From contig JAFCMP010000517.1 of assembly GCA_017506865.1 (NCBI GenBank), positions 310,001-374,000 on the forward strand: DNA of 64,000 bases. Reading direction: 5' to 3'. The translations under genes were made by a program, and so were the position numbers. Positions 36,547-48,267 of this stretch are shown in pieces; position 1 is the first letter of the stretch; each line of letters begins with the position of its first letter. The notes beneath the pieces are model-generated. The model was not told the origin of the DNA, did not search any database, and saw only the letters and a list, made by a program, of their open reading frames with translations. Origin of the DNA: Tribonema minus. Taxonomy: Eukaryota > Sar > Xanthophyceae > Tribonematales > Tribonemataceae.

Positions 36547-38980
36547 AAGTAAAGCATCGCCTCCTTGATGAGCGAGGTCACGGCTCACCGCAGGCTGCAA
36601 GCCTGACAAGATATTGCCATTTGCCGCTGCGAGTAACTTGTGGTTGGTGCCGTGGCGTGCAGCCGACTCCGCTTGCTCTCCAAGCACGCCAAGCCGCTGC
36701 CTGTCCCTCCTCCGCACGCCAGCCAGGGCTTCCGAGACACCACCACACGTTTGAAGTTTTCTCGAAGGGGCTACGCACGCTGGCATCACCTGAGGGCCGC
36801 TGGTGCTAGCTCCTGCAAGCCCTGCAGCCCAGCCCACCCACCACATGAGCATAGTACTACTAGTAGATGTTTTTTTTTTGCTACCGTGACATGTAACTTA
36901 ATTCATTTTTTGGCATATGACCGTCAGACAGACTCTGTGTCGGATATTGTCGTGTCATGCTACTTCAAGAAGTCTGTCAAATGCCCATATGACCTCGCGA
37001 GCTCGCTCAGCCCCGGGCCAAACGCGACCCTGAAAGCGCGGCCTGCCCAAAGCATTGCATGCAACCGATACAACTGTCAGCGAGTAGTAAACTTCAAGTT
37101 TGGAGTCTCCAGGGCAGAAGTATTTTGTGCACTGTTCAGTGTTGATGATGGTGCAACAGTTACTACAGCAGCTGCTACTGTAACGCATTGCGATGCACCC
37201 CTGGGCCATAATGATTCAAGCAACTGTCACATCATGATCTGATTCTGATTCATGTGCACCCATGGGCATGCATGCTTCAAGTTGGCAAGTTTGACCAATG
37301 GCATGATGATCTTCCGAGAGTCTCATTGACACTTTTGAGTGCACACTCACTTTGACAAACAGCAAAACTTCAGGTTGCAGAGGGCTTGGCCTCAGGCTGT
37401 CAGTGAGCAGGCCCCACGGGCAGGGCTTGTGAACAACGAACAAGAAGTCACTCAGGACACATGCCAATCATTGAGTCCGCCACCGTAGTACCGTGACTCT
37501 GAGTCTCCTTCCAAAGAGTCTATTGACAAGGACACACATATGATGATTCCGCATTGCTGCACTGGCAGGCCTCTACAGTACCTGTCAGACTGTCTACGAG
37601 AATCTCCATTGGATTGGAACCTGCATGGCGCTCAGCCTGGCGAGCAGCTGCTGCAACAGTTGCTGCCAAATCTTCCCGATTCAGAAGCACACACACTCAG
37701 TCCGTCAGCCACTACATTTAGAAACGAATTGTTGTCAGGATCACCTGGATCCCAACATCCACGCAAATTCAATGCCAACCACGAAACCAGTGCCATGGCA
37801 GTTTTTGAGGGGGCATGACATTGTGGTCAAACCACCTGACAGTGTCAGTCAATGGGCTGCACCGTGACGAAGCCACAAAACCGATGTTTGGGTCAGCTGA
37901 GAGGCCAGGAGTCTGAAGTGGCGATGCCAGACTTCTACTAGTAGGCTTTAGGCGAGCTACCAGATGTGCAGCCAGAGGAACTTCAAGATGGCATTGCCTC
38001 GGCAGCTGTATCTCAATCAGCTGACTATTGCCCGCCAGATTGAGCCACGCTACACTGGCAACTGACAGTCTTAGAGGATGAGCAGTCACTGTGGTGGAAT
38101 TACGGTGCAAGGGGTGCCACTGGGTGCTACCACTGGCAGATGGACCATGAGGAGTCTTGGGGTGTCATCCGATAGGGGAATGCAGGCCCTGGGGTGCCCG
38201 AGGCAGAGTATGTGTAAAGCCCCACTGGCAGCCTCAAGGTAGTACTGTCTGAACAACATGACATTGTGTAGAAGTATGGTGGCGTGCCATTGGATAGTCC
38301 TCAGGCAGCTGCGCCCGGCGGAAACCGCCAAATGCGCCATCTCACACAGTGACTGTGGCACGGTGACCCTGTGTTTACTAGTAGCTGGCGCTGACGTGCA
38401 GGCGCCGCGCACAGCTCGAGTCAGCCTGCCAGTGCGCTTGTCGCGGCCGTCACGATCTCCTGCTGTGGTGAAGCGGGTGAGCCGCGCCAGCATAATCATC
38501 TGGATCAGACATGGCACTGCCGTAGTGTGAGCCGGGCTCCTCATTGCTGCTGCGCTGCTGCATCATGGCGACCGTGTTGCCGTGGGCAGCGATTTCGGGA
38601 TGAACCTCCACCGCCGGTGCGCGCTCAAGGTTGCCGGATGCGCTGCCGCTGCGAGCCGTGCCACTGGCAGCTCCATGATGGAGGTCCTGCAATTTGCAGT
38701 TGTCAATTGACGCGGCGGGCATATACTATTATTAACGCACCCGGTTCGGCAGGGCGCAGTGAGCAAGACTTAGTGTTGAACATGTCTGCGTCTTGCTGAG
38801 CTTTTTTTAAAAACACTGCCACAGTGAAGGAGGTTTGAAATTTTCTTGTGTGGTGCGCCCTGCAGGTGCGCACACTGGCAGACTGAGTGAGAAAATAACA
38901 ACAAGAGAGATTATGAAGATCAACGTTCCAACATCACATTCTAATGTGTCCAATTGACATAAAAATGTTATAATTGTCAT

Positions 38981-39541
38981 ACTGAAGTTGGTAGTTCTCT
39001 GCAATAACTGACAATAAGTGGGCCAGGCGGTTTGTTGAAGAAAAAATGAACCTTTCAACACTCACTGACAGTTGCGTAACTGACAATTATTATGAAAGCC
39101 ATCATGCAGGGCGTCCGTGATACTAAAGTTGGTAGTTCTCTGCAGTAACTGACAATAAGTGGGCCAGGCGGTTTGTTGAAGAAAAAATGAACCTTTCAAC
39201 ACTCACTGACAGTTGCGTAACTGACAATTAGTATGAAAGCCATCATGCAGGGCGTCCGTGATACTGAAGTTGGTAGTTCTCTGCAATAACTGACAATAAG
39301 TGGGCCAGGCGGTTTGTTGAAGAAAAAATGAACCTTTCAACACTCACTGACCAGTTGCGTAACTGACAATCATATGAAAGCCATCATGCAGGGCGTCCGT
39401 GATACTGAAGTTGGTAGTTCTCTGCAGTAACTGACAATAAGTGGGCCAGGCGGTTTGTTGAAGAAAAAATGAACCTTTCAACACTCACTGACAGTTGCGT
39501 AACTGACAATTATTATGAAAGCCATCATGCAGGGCGTCCGT
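38981..39541. repeat. tandem array, four copies of a 141-bp unit
   Basis: GTTGGTAGTTCTCTGC starts at 38987, 39128, 39269 and 39410, exactly 141 bp apart. Copies differ by only a few substitutions (CAATAACTG/CAGTAACTG) and small indels that compensate each other. The units contain no spacer/repeat alternation and no open frame. Confidence 0.93.
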
Positions 39542-41939
39542 GCAAAGTTCATGGTGCACAAAGCCGCTTTTGAAACGCAACGGTCACCGTGTCTTCTTTC
39601 TTATTCAATTGATCACCAAACAGCTAGTAACTCACTGACTCACTGACAGTCTGTCAGTTACTGTACTCTGGAGGGAGCTGGCTGTCCAGGAGTCATTGAC
39701 AGGACCACTCGACAATCATTATGTTCTGTGACTTAGCAGAAGCTGTACACATTTGAATTCCTGAAAGCAGCTTCAAAATCAATGCAAGGAACTTCAAGTT
39801 GGAAATTCACAGCTTGAGGTACTTGAGGCTCCAGCCAAATGCTGATGCAGCATCACATTGTGACAATGCGCGCAGCACACACGTCAGATCCGCTTCAACA
39901 ACTTGTTGAAGTTCAACTTGCAAAAATACCAAAATGTAAACTTAATCGCTGAGAGTCAAGTACTACAAAAGAAACATGCCCCTGGTAGTACCTGTGTAAC
40001 ACAGTGTCATGGGATCTGCCAGACTGCGTGGCATGACGTCGCGTGGATTGCCCAACACGTGGCCCTAAAGGTGGTACAGTAGCCATTTATGACTCGACTG
40101 CCACTGTCACAGCATCAGTGATATGGGTGGCACTCATTGACAAATATTATAGTAGCACACATACAGTAACTACCGCGCTGCAACGCTTCAAGTTGGTGTT
40201 TTTGAAATGTACGTCAATCATTATGCTGGCGCTGGCGCGCTCTGCGGGCGACTTGTGCTATCATTTAATTTATGCCGCAAATCTGAACAGTGTCAGCCTA
40301 CTTAGTATCAGCAGTAACTGTTGACCTGTTCAGTCTGCAATGCCATGATGATTCTCAAATTGTCTCTCAAAATTGCCCCTCAGTGATTTGAAATTTGAAA
40401 TTCTTTGTTCGCGCGCGCCAAAGGCAAAGGTGGTGCAGAGACGGGCGGCATGAATTCTTAAGTTGTCTATCAGAATTCATTAGATGGTGTTTGTTCACTC
40501 GCGTCAAACTTCAAGGCAAAGGTGCAGAGACGGGGGGCATGAATTTTTGATAGCATGTGGAGTGCACTTCATCAGGCAAAAATTTTGAAGGACAACACAA
40601 GCGTTCACATGATTCATACGGCAGAGCAGCCTTGGTGTATTTGTTGCGGTATTCGTCCTACAACTTGAAGTTGGCATCAATGCTGGCGCTGGCCGCATTG
40701 GCAGTCACTAGTTGCCAGAGCGCAGTGTTGAAAGAATTAATTATATCTGCTGCAACCTCAAGCTGTCAGGGTCATGGGCTTGCACAGTGGCTGGCCATCA
40801 CAAAACATTTATCCTGTCATTCAAGTCCACAAACGGTATCAAGTGATTGTGAATCGCACACGCACGTCAAAGTGGTTGGCATTGGCCGCTATGTTCTTCA
40901 TGATGAAAAGCTCCTTGTCCCCTCGTACGTGCACTGGATGTAGACCGGCCTCACCCTATTTAATGTTACTGTCAGCAAATGACATTATATGCACTTCGCT
41001 CAGCGGCAGCGCGCTGGATGCTCTGGCCACGGTGACAACTGACACATCTGCGGTGCACAGAATTGATGACATCATGGGTCGTTCGTATGTACACCAAATT
41101 GAAGTTACGTTGTGCTTGGCACTGTACACGTCAACCTCTACTGCATTCCTCTGCACTTGCGGTCGCTGATTGAAATGGCCAACCCCAAATAGAAGGATAC
41201 ATGCAACATCTTTGAATCCAACAGCTACAGCCCATTGACAACTTGAAGGGTAGAAACATCCTGCCAGTTGAATTGAGCACATCCCTGAGGTTCCTCAGCT
41301 TCAACCAACTGATGATGTTGTTGTAACGTGAAACTGACCCCTGACTTTCAAGTTGGTGGCGCTGCACATCAAGTAAGAGTCCGCATTGCTGCAACTTCAA
41401 GTCTGACATCAAGGTGGCGCCCACAGACACGGGGGCCAACTGCTTTGCATTGAACTGTGTACGAGCCGCTGCGGCAGCACTGAAAGCAGTGAGTCATCGT
41501 GCTGGCGGTGTTTCTAGCTTCAGCAATGTTGTGATTCAAAACTCGAAGAGTTGGTGATTACGAACTTTAGGTAGTTCAAACACAAATCAGGGGACATTGT
41601 TATTTTAAAAGTGCGATAATCATGATTTTAGATTTTTGTTGCGCCTGAATTGCTTGCAGCGCAGCATCATGTACTACCCTTCCATCCATGGCAAATGAAA
41701 ATAACTTTAGGGTTACTTTATCTACTGCCTGAATGTTGGTGATTATGGCAGTTGCCCTAAATTGTGTTTGAGGAGGAGAACTTGACTAACTTGCAGTTGG
41801 TAAACTACTCTCATGAAAAACTGTCTTGTCAATGAGCCACTGGCAGAGCGAGCGTCACTGCGTCATGTAACACCACACTCACTGGGAGTGTCAGCTACCT
41901 GTGAAGTGGTTAGGTAGTATACATGTCACACATGGAAGC
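39542..41939. other. AT-rich stretch without a recognisable gene
   Basis: Dispersed AACTTGAAGTT and CACTGACAG words. Two similar lines with CAAAGGCAAAGGTG...AGAGACGGG...CATGAATT at 40420-40455 and 40512-40545 form a small diverged duplication. No gene seen. Confidence 0.45.
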
Positions 41940-44219
41940 TCATGTATCACAATCCTCTGCCAGACTCACAAGATGATCACGATGCCTCACCTGCTGCATC
42001 GACACTGGGTGTGGCGGGCCCTGTGCGTCAGAGCGGCCAGTCAGCAGCTGCCGCTCCAACTGCGCCACTGACGGCAGGCTGCGCACTGTATGCACTGGCA
42101 TCGGCTGTCGCAATGACAAGCCTTTCGTGTGGCCACCGCCTCCGCCTCCACCGCCTCCGCCGTCGCCGCCGCCTCCGTCGCCGCCGCCTGCGCCGCCTCC
42201 GCCGCCACCGATTCCCCTGCCCCCCGGCCCCAGCTCTAGGGCCGCTTGCGTCTCAAGCAAATTGTACCCGTGATTGGGGCCGTAGCGACGAACCGCAGTC
42301 AGTACGCCGCCGCCTCTGCCGCCGCTGCTGCTGCCATGAGCGGAGCTGCCGCTGCCGCCAATGCCTGGGCCAAAGCCTGGCGGCAGGTGCAGTGGGTGGC
42401 CTGCCAGCGGCTGCATCAGCTGCTCATTCGACGCCGGCAGCAGATCCTGACCCGGAGCTATCGCCATCGCCAGCGGCGGTCCATCGAAACCGCCAGGCGG
42501 CAGCATGTCCGGCATGCCGTGCGCACCTCTGTGCATGGCCAGCGCACCGCGCACCAGCGACCGATCGCTGCCGGCGCCGCCGCCGCCGCCGCCGCCATCG
42601 TAGGCTGCCTGATGCGGCGGCATGTCGCTGGCGGGCCACCCGTGCATGGAGCGCTGCAGGAAATGAGCGCTGTCAACATCTGGCGGCGCGTACGGCATGG
42701 TGCTGAGCAGCGGCGATGCGGAGTGCCGCGACTGCGCAGCGATGCGCTGCTGCTGCTGCTGCTGCTGCATTTGCTGGTGCTGTAACTGATATGGGTTGCC
42801 CCAGTGAGGTGGCCCTGCACTCCACTGCTGCTGCGGCTGCTGCTGCTGCTGCATCCGCTGCTGCTGCTGCTGCTGCATCTGTGCCAGCCCCTGACGATCC
42901 CCATGCCCCGCGGCGCCCCAGCCTCCGCCATCGTTGCCAAATGCCTGCTGAGGTGTGACGTGCCAGCCAGGCGGCGGCGCCTCAAACATGCCCTCCGGGT
43001 GAAACTGCACCATGCCGCCGCCGCCGACGCCGCTCGCGTGCTCATACAGCTTGTCGTGCTGCATCCGCGGCATGCCGCCTGCAGCGGGCGCAGGCAGCTG
43101 TGGTGGAGAGCAGTGGTAGGACGACGGCAGAGAAGGGGGCCTGGCTATGAGCGATGGCAGCATCGCGTTCTGCAACCGCGTCTGCAGGACGTCAGGTCCG
43201 CCGCTGCCACCGAACAGGGGCGGTGGGCCAGCGCTCGCGCTGCTGAAAGCGAGGGAGTGCTGACCCCCCAGCGGGCCCTCCGGAGGCATCTGACGCTGCC
43301 GCTTGAATGCGTGCGGCACTGGCGAGTCTCCGGCGTCGCCGGACGGCTTCCTCTCGTTTGCGTCGCTGTCGCTTCCTTGGTGCATGCTGTGCGCGTGATC
43401 ATCGCGTGGTTCGGGGCGTGCGCGCTCCTCGCGCAGCTGCCGGTCCCAGCGCCTGCGCATGTCCGAGGACGACACCGCCGCTTTGCCCAACACACTGAAC
43501 TTATGGTTGCGCGGCGCCCCCCCGGCAGCACCGCGGTCATGATGTGCGTGGTTGCCGCCCTCAGCATTGTGCGAGGCACCCGAGTCACCTGCTGCTGCCG
43601 CCGCTGCTGCAGCAGCTGCAGCTGCCTTCTGCAGATCACTCTTGGAGTGCTTCTGCCATGCTGGTGCTTCCACATGCTTCTGTAGATAAGGATCTTGCTG
43701 CTGCCTGTCCACCAGCCTGCCCCGCTGCCGCTTCAGCTTGGACTGGAAGCCTTCCGGCGAAAATTTGTCATGAGCTGCCCGCAGGAGGTCTTCTTCTCTG
43801 AACAAGTGCATAGGCCTGCCCCTCTTGGCACTGGCATCGGACACGAAAGAGAGCCCAGCGAGGTCCTCATCTGTGAGGAAAAAGCTGCGAGCACGAGCAG
43901 GCAGCAGCAACGTGCATTGGCAGTGCTGTAAGCACTAGCTAGTCAATTTCTCGAGTATTGCATTTGACGATGTAAAGCGCACTCCTCAACTGCCATCGAA
44001 CACAAACACGCCTGAGATGACGGGATTTATGCCAAGTCGGCAAACCGCGAAATCGCGGGCCTTACGAGGCGCGACTGCACTGTGAGGCCACGCAAAATTT
44101 GCGCTGCTGCGAGGCGCATACCTGTGCTTGGCTGCTGTGCACGTCCATCTCTTCAACGGTCCCTCGCCAGGCACGTGATGCAAGTCTTTGTTGTTGCGCA
44201 CAACGATGTGGTCGTCCAT
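41940..44219 (-). CDS. large low-complexity (Gln/Gly/Pro-rich) protein, likely nuclear regulator
   Basis: Exon 1 is 44219-44122 (ATG; donor CACAG|GTATGC) and exon 2 is 43884-41940 (acceptor gtgctcgcag). They join AG|C to 680 codons. The N-terminal 100 residues are ordered: FFLTDEDLAGLSF, then GRPMHLFREEDLLRAAHDKF and KLKRQRGRL. This spacing faintly recalls the helix-rich DNA-binding part of XPA-type proteins, but the preceding zinc finger is not visible, so that link is weak. The remainder is disordered: poly-Ala, two long poly-Gln runs encoded by CAG (about 42750-42880), poly-Gly and Met/Pro-rich. Such composition is common in transcription or RNA-processing co-factors. It is the only clear host gene in the 33-64 kb part, and its start lies 80 bp from the 773-bp repeat. 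Confidence 0.65.
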
Positions 44220-44298
44220 GGAGCCTGATGTACTCTGCGAGCCGTGCATCTAGTGGGCATCCGCGCAGCCAACAGCCGCTGCTGCGCTGAATTTCCTA

Positions 44299-45071
44299 GG
44301 CCACAGGAGGGACGGGGTAGCTACGCTTGACGTGCTATTACTATAGTGTCTGTGCGCTCCGATGAGTGTGGATGCCGACGATGCGTGAAGGTCACTCACG
44401 GCCGCCACCACACAACAGCCCCCACCAAGCAACATGCGGGGGCATGCTAGGACGTCCTGCGTCTCCTTATATCGAAAGCCCTGCCTTGCTGCACACACCA
44501 GGCCTCTTCTTTGACGCACACGCCCGTGAGATCAGATCAGATCCATCCAGAGCGAATAGCGAACCGTTGACACACTTTTTTATCGGGAAGACATTTACCT
44601 AATATTATTTAAAAAAAACACACATATAGGAGAGAATAGGCCGCAAGCAAGTAGGCAAACTCATATCCCTGCCTCACGTGCGCGTCATGCTGCCTTACAT
44701 CAGCACGCATGTTGGCGCGCGCAGAGATGCGCGAACGCCCTGCCGGAATTGGATCGAGAAGGGAGCTTCCAATTTTCAAAATGGTGTGAACCTACCACTG
44801 GAGATGTCTGGGCCAGACAGTGTCACATGCCAGACAGCTAGGGAGGGCAGCAGGCGCACAGAAATCAGCCATCAGGTTATGGAACTGTGGAAGCGGAAGC
44901 TGGCAGCAGGACATGTGCACAAGCCTTTTTTTCCGCGCTTTTGCTTTTTGGATGAGGTGTGCACTTCAAGCAGTGCTGAAAGCATTGGAGGAGAAATTCG
45001 TCAAAAAAGTGAGTGATGATGGCCATGACTGGCATATGGCTAGCATGGCTATAGCCTTGTGTCCGTATGTG
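44299..45071. repeat. 773-bp dispersed repeat, left copy
   Basis: About 97-98% identical (judged by eye) to 60659-61430 in the same orientation. Both keep an open frame of over 110 codons (MLPYISTHVGARRDA ... ISHQVMELWKRKLAAGHVHK) and an exon-like end AAAAAA|GTGAGTGATG. Weak similarity continues upstream for about 35 bp. No terminal inverted repeats and no target duplication seen. The left copy also reads on into a longer frame to 45368. Confidence 0.85.
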
Positions 45072-47064
45072 GCTATATATGCAATCATTATGTTACGTTT
45101 TCCCCCGTCGGACCTTGTTGCACGTCCTTGGTGGAATTCCGCAAACAGTTTAAAGACAGGTGAAAAGTTCTTGAACCTGGCCGCCGGCTTACAATCATAT
45201 GATAGCATTAGGATGTCATTGAGCAGCATTGCAGTGCAATCAGGATACTATGCAGCACTGCATGGCTTACCCCGGGGCCCGTTGGCATGCATGGAGCTGA
45301 AACAGATGTGTCGTTCACAAAAGATGTCAAAAAATCAGATCAACAACCTGCCAGTATTTCTCTTCTGAATCATTATGGTGATGTGGTCCTGAGTTCTCCG
45401 ACAGAGTCTGACCGATAAATGGAGTATGATTTTTTCGTGAACAGGCATCTCAGTGATCGATTTTGAAGTTGACAGCCAGCTGAGAGTCTCTAATTTCCCC
45501 TCAACTTGAAGGTGCCCATCTTCTTTCTTTCTTTCTTCAAAAGCAGGCAGGTAATGAAGTAAACAGGTGTGTGTTCAATCACTCCATGATTTGTTACTTA
45601 AGGACCCGGAGTTCGAGTCCGTATCATCACTGTAGCACATCATGCCGACTTGGGAGGCTGTGGAGCACCGTCGGATGTTTGCTAAGTGACCGTCAATGCC
45701 CTAAGACTCCGGGCAGCCTGTCAGTGAGATTTCTAGCCAGCTCTGCCCGGGCATTATTGTTTTAAGTTGCATCAGCCCATAGTCTACTAGTAGTACATCG
45801 TTGGGGGGGGGGGCACATGGAGGAGGACGTAGGGGAGGACCCCGAGATGCCATTTGGCGGCGGCGGCGTTTGAGTGGTTGTCGTTGCGACACTTTCAGAC
45901 TGTCATACGACATGTAGATTCCTTACAGCTAGATGCCAATCATCTGGGCTTTTTCGCGCCCTGAGCGAGAATTAATAAAAAGTACATCATTGATTATCAA
46001 AAGAGTTCAACATGACCAACTTGAAGTTTAGGTTTGGTTGCCTTGTGCAATGTATCATACTATTTATTTATAAATATGTCATCTGATTCAACTCTGCAGC
46101 AAGAGTTATAGGACTATGATAATTAGCTGTGTTGAGGGCCTTCTTGACAAGTCTTGGACAAATAAGACTTAGTAAAGAATACTATTAGTATGATCATCAT
46201 CGATCGAAGAACCTGCCGGCGGCTGTTACACACCGTCGCCGCACTGCACTGGGGGCCGCTGGTCGCCGACGAGTAGCTGAGCATCAAATACTATTCTTTG
46301 TTATACTAAATGCCATTGTGTCCTTTTGAGAAATAATCTGTTGTGTTAACACCGTGTGACAATACAACTGATTCTGAAGTTGCGGTTTTCGTGGACGTGT
46401 TCTGAATCAAATGACCATGCGACACTCAGTCTGATAGACCGAGTCTAGACATCTCACCAGAAGGAACTTCAATCTAATAGTATGATAAACACATTCACTG
46501 TCACGGCTGTTACAGTTGTTAACTTCAACTTTTCAACTGTTTCAAAGGCGGCCCAATATGATAATCTACGATATTATCATAATGATTTAACAATTGTTAA
46601 CACATAATGTCATTCACTGTCACGTGCCTGTTACAGTAGTTTAACTTGACAATGTCAACTTTTAAATTAAAAACTTTGAAAAATCAAACTTTAAGGCGGC
46701 CCAACTTCAACTTGACCAGGTCCAAGTTGAAGGCTGCCGCAGCCCCTGAGTCACTACTTGGTGGCACTGGCAGGCCGGAAGCCACAGTCACCGTCTGGTC
46801 TGTTCCTCCGAGATTCATCTACCATGCAGCACCAGCCTGAGGTCCTTCTGAACCAATTTGAAGCTAGTGTGCGTTGCGCTGCGGCACCCGCTGCCGGTGC
46901 CAGTGTGCACTGGCTGCCATTGGCAGTCACTCTGCCGCTTTGTTCAACAACTTCAACCCGGTTGTTGCGCACAACAATCTGCCAGTGGTGTGTCTGTTAT
47001 GATGATGGAGCCTGATATACTCTGCGAGTCGCGTTGCTGGCAATTGCCGTGGCGCTGCGGCAGC
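45072..47064. other. AT-rich stretch between repeat and retrotransposon
   Basis: Contains the fourth retroposon-like copy, a small TTTC run (45522-45538) and many AACTTGAAGTT-type words. No gene seen. The T-loop-like sequence at 45608 does not belong to a foldable tRNA. Confidence 0.5.
45793..45992 (+). repeat. short retroposon-like repeat, copy 4 (longest), with target duplication
   Basis: GTACATCGTTG (45793-45803) and GTACATCATTG (45982-45992) flank a 178-bp unit. The unit begins with a G run, contains GGCGGCGGCG and ends CTGAGCGAGAATTAATAAAAA. The last 71 bp match copy 2. The copy has 10 of 11 matching duplication bases. Confidence 0.65.
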
Positions 47065-47068
47065 CAAG

Positions 47069-47366
47069 TGTTTTATGAGAGCTCAGCGGTGTGCTGCAGC
47101 ATGCTAACTTACCTTGTTGTCGGTGGAGGCCTGTGGAGGTGGGGGTGTCCTCAGCTATAGCTGTCTTGTGCCGAGACCGGAGGTAGAGAAAGAAGTGAGT
47201 GTGCAGCTGCCTTTTTGGCAAGTTGCAATTGGATCCTCGGCACAATCCAGGGGATCTGACTCAGGAGTAACATGTATGAAACCCTGCATCATCACCCGAC
47301 ATACCAGGGGTATGCCCTAATAATGGCATCATCAGACACGGATACCACAATGTACAATCCGTAACA
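47069..47366 (-). repeat. 3' LTR
   Basis: 298 bp; TGTTACGG...TCATAAAACA on the minus strand. Matches 57791-58088 base for base by eye. Confidence 0.95.
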
Positions 47367-47377
47367 GCTCCCCCTTC
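47367..47377 (-). promoter_or_regulatory. polypurine tract
   Basis: GAAGGGGGAGC directly upstream of the 3' LTR on the minus strand, the usual primer for plus-strand DNA synthesis. Confidence 0.8.
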
Positions 47378-47562
47378 GTCGATTTGTCGTCGTCCTCGAC
47401 GGCGGTCTCAGGGATCAGCGCTGCAAACAGAGGCACATTGGGCCCACAGGACTCGCACGCTAAGACTCTATGTTGAGACATGAGCGGCTGGTGTCAAGTA
47501 AAGCTGTTCGAGTCAGAGCGGTAGGAGGGATGGCGAGCCCCACAGGGTGAATCCGGGGGCGG

Positions 47563-48267
47563 CTAAAGCACAGCACGGATGTAAGCCAAGGAACTCTCAA
47601 TGGACACGGGTGTGTCGGCTTGGTCGACAATGAGATTCCAAGTGCTATGGGGGGGATCCGTCAGCGGAGCGTTGGCGTCTTGCTCGTTGACTTTGTAGTA
47701 CCCCTCACGCAAACGCAGGCGCCGTGGCCGTGCTTCGCCTGTGAACAGCACATCGAAGGTGTGCCGTGAATGGCGAGGGTGGTACGCTACAAGGCGGCCG
47801 CGAGACCAACCAGTGCAGGTGCTGTAGTACCGGATCACATCACCGACGTTGTCTGCACCGAAGTTGCGAGGTAGCAGAGGGCTGGTGACAAGAGTGATCT
47901 GCGGCTTGCTGGCGGTGATGCCGCGTCTCTGGGCTTTGCTCTTCGCTGCTTCAGCCAGGGCGATGGCAGCCTTGACCTCAGTTGCGTTGAGCTCCTCCCA
48001 TTCGCCATCGTCGTAGCGAGCGCGCCAGTAGGGGTGGAGGTAACCGCTGATGGCACCCCAGATGTACTCGCGTGAGCCAGAGGGGGTGGTCACCTCGCGC
48101 ACCACTGTCGTGCCGCGTGAAAACCGCTGTAGGGCCTCCTCAACCGAGAGCCGTCGCGTGGCTGGAGGCTCGGGGCGGCGCGCGTACAGGGGTATGCAGT
48201 CGCCATGACGCAGCTCATACATGGCGTGGAACGTGTCAAGTACCCACGGCTGCGTCATTTCAAGCAT
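47563..48267 (-). CDS. retrotransposon ORF3: chromodomain remainder plus two Tudor-like segments
   Basis: 234 aa from the ATG at 48267, overlapping the end of ORF2 by 8 nt (ATGCTTGA) in the +1 frame. The frame is open upstream of the ATG back to about 48355. Those upstream codons (TYIDRTGQQSDFTSEAAM) fit the second half of a chromodomain whose first half ends ORF2. Two later stretches look like Tudor-type barrels: GAISGYLHPYWRARYDDGEW with EEL (about residues 70-95) and SRGRLVAYHPRHSRHTFDVL (about 155-180). In known proteins Tudor and chromo domains bind methylated histone tails. Here the assignment is from pattern only. ORF3 may be made by +1 frameshifting (as the C-terminus of integrase) or by reinitiation. 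Confidence 0.65.
   Translation of the reverse strand: MLEMTQPWVLDTFHAMYELRHGDCIPLYARRPEPPATRRLSVEEALQRFSRGTTVVREVTTPSGSREYIWGAISGYLHPYWRARYDDGEWEELNATEVKAAIALAEAAKSKAQRRGITASKPQITLVTSPLLPRNFGADNVGDVIRYYSTCTGWSRGRLVAYHPRHSRHTFDVLFTGEARPRRLRLREGYYKVNEQDANAPLTDPPHSTWNLIVDQADTPVSIESSLAYIRAVL

Larger units (their letters stand above)
33251..38980. other. AT-rich, gene-poor repeat region
   Basis: Stop codons are dense in all frames. The stretch is dominated by short palindromic or recurring words: TTACTGTAAC, CACTGACAGTC, CTACTAGTAG and AACTTGAAGTT. Two GC-richer islands, 36180-36860 and 38380-38660, look like remnants of something else. Confidence 0.55.

Noticed and set aside
38981..39541. CRISPR-like array
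   Set aside because: The whole 141-bp unit is repeated with no unique spacers, and the genome is eukaryotic.
42246..42785. Plus-strand frames opposite the poly-Q gene
   Set aside because: They are the antisense of CAG/GGC codon runs. The minus-strand frame is far longer and splices to a good first exon.
45560..45640. tRNA-like T-loop (GAGTTCGAGTCC)
   Set aside because: No acceptor stem, D arm or seven-base anticodon loop can be folded around it.
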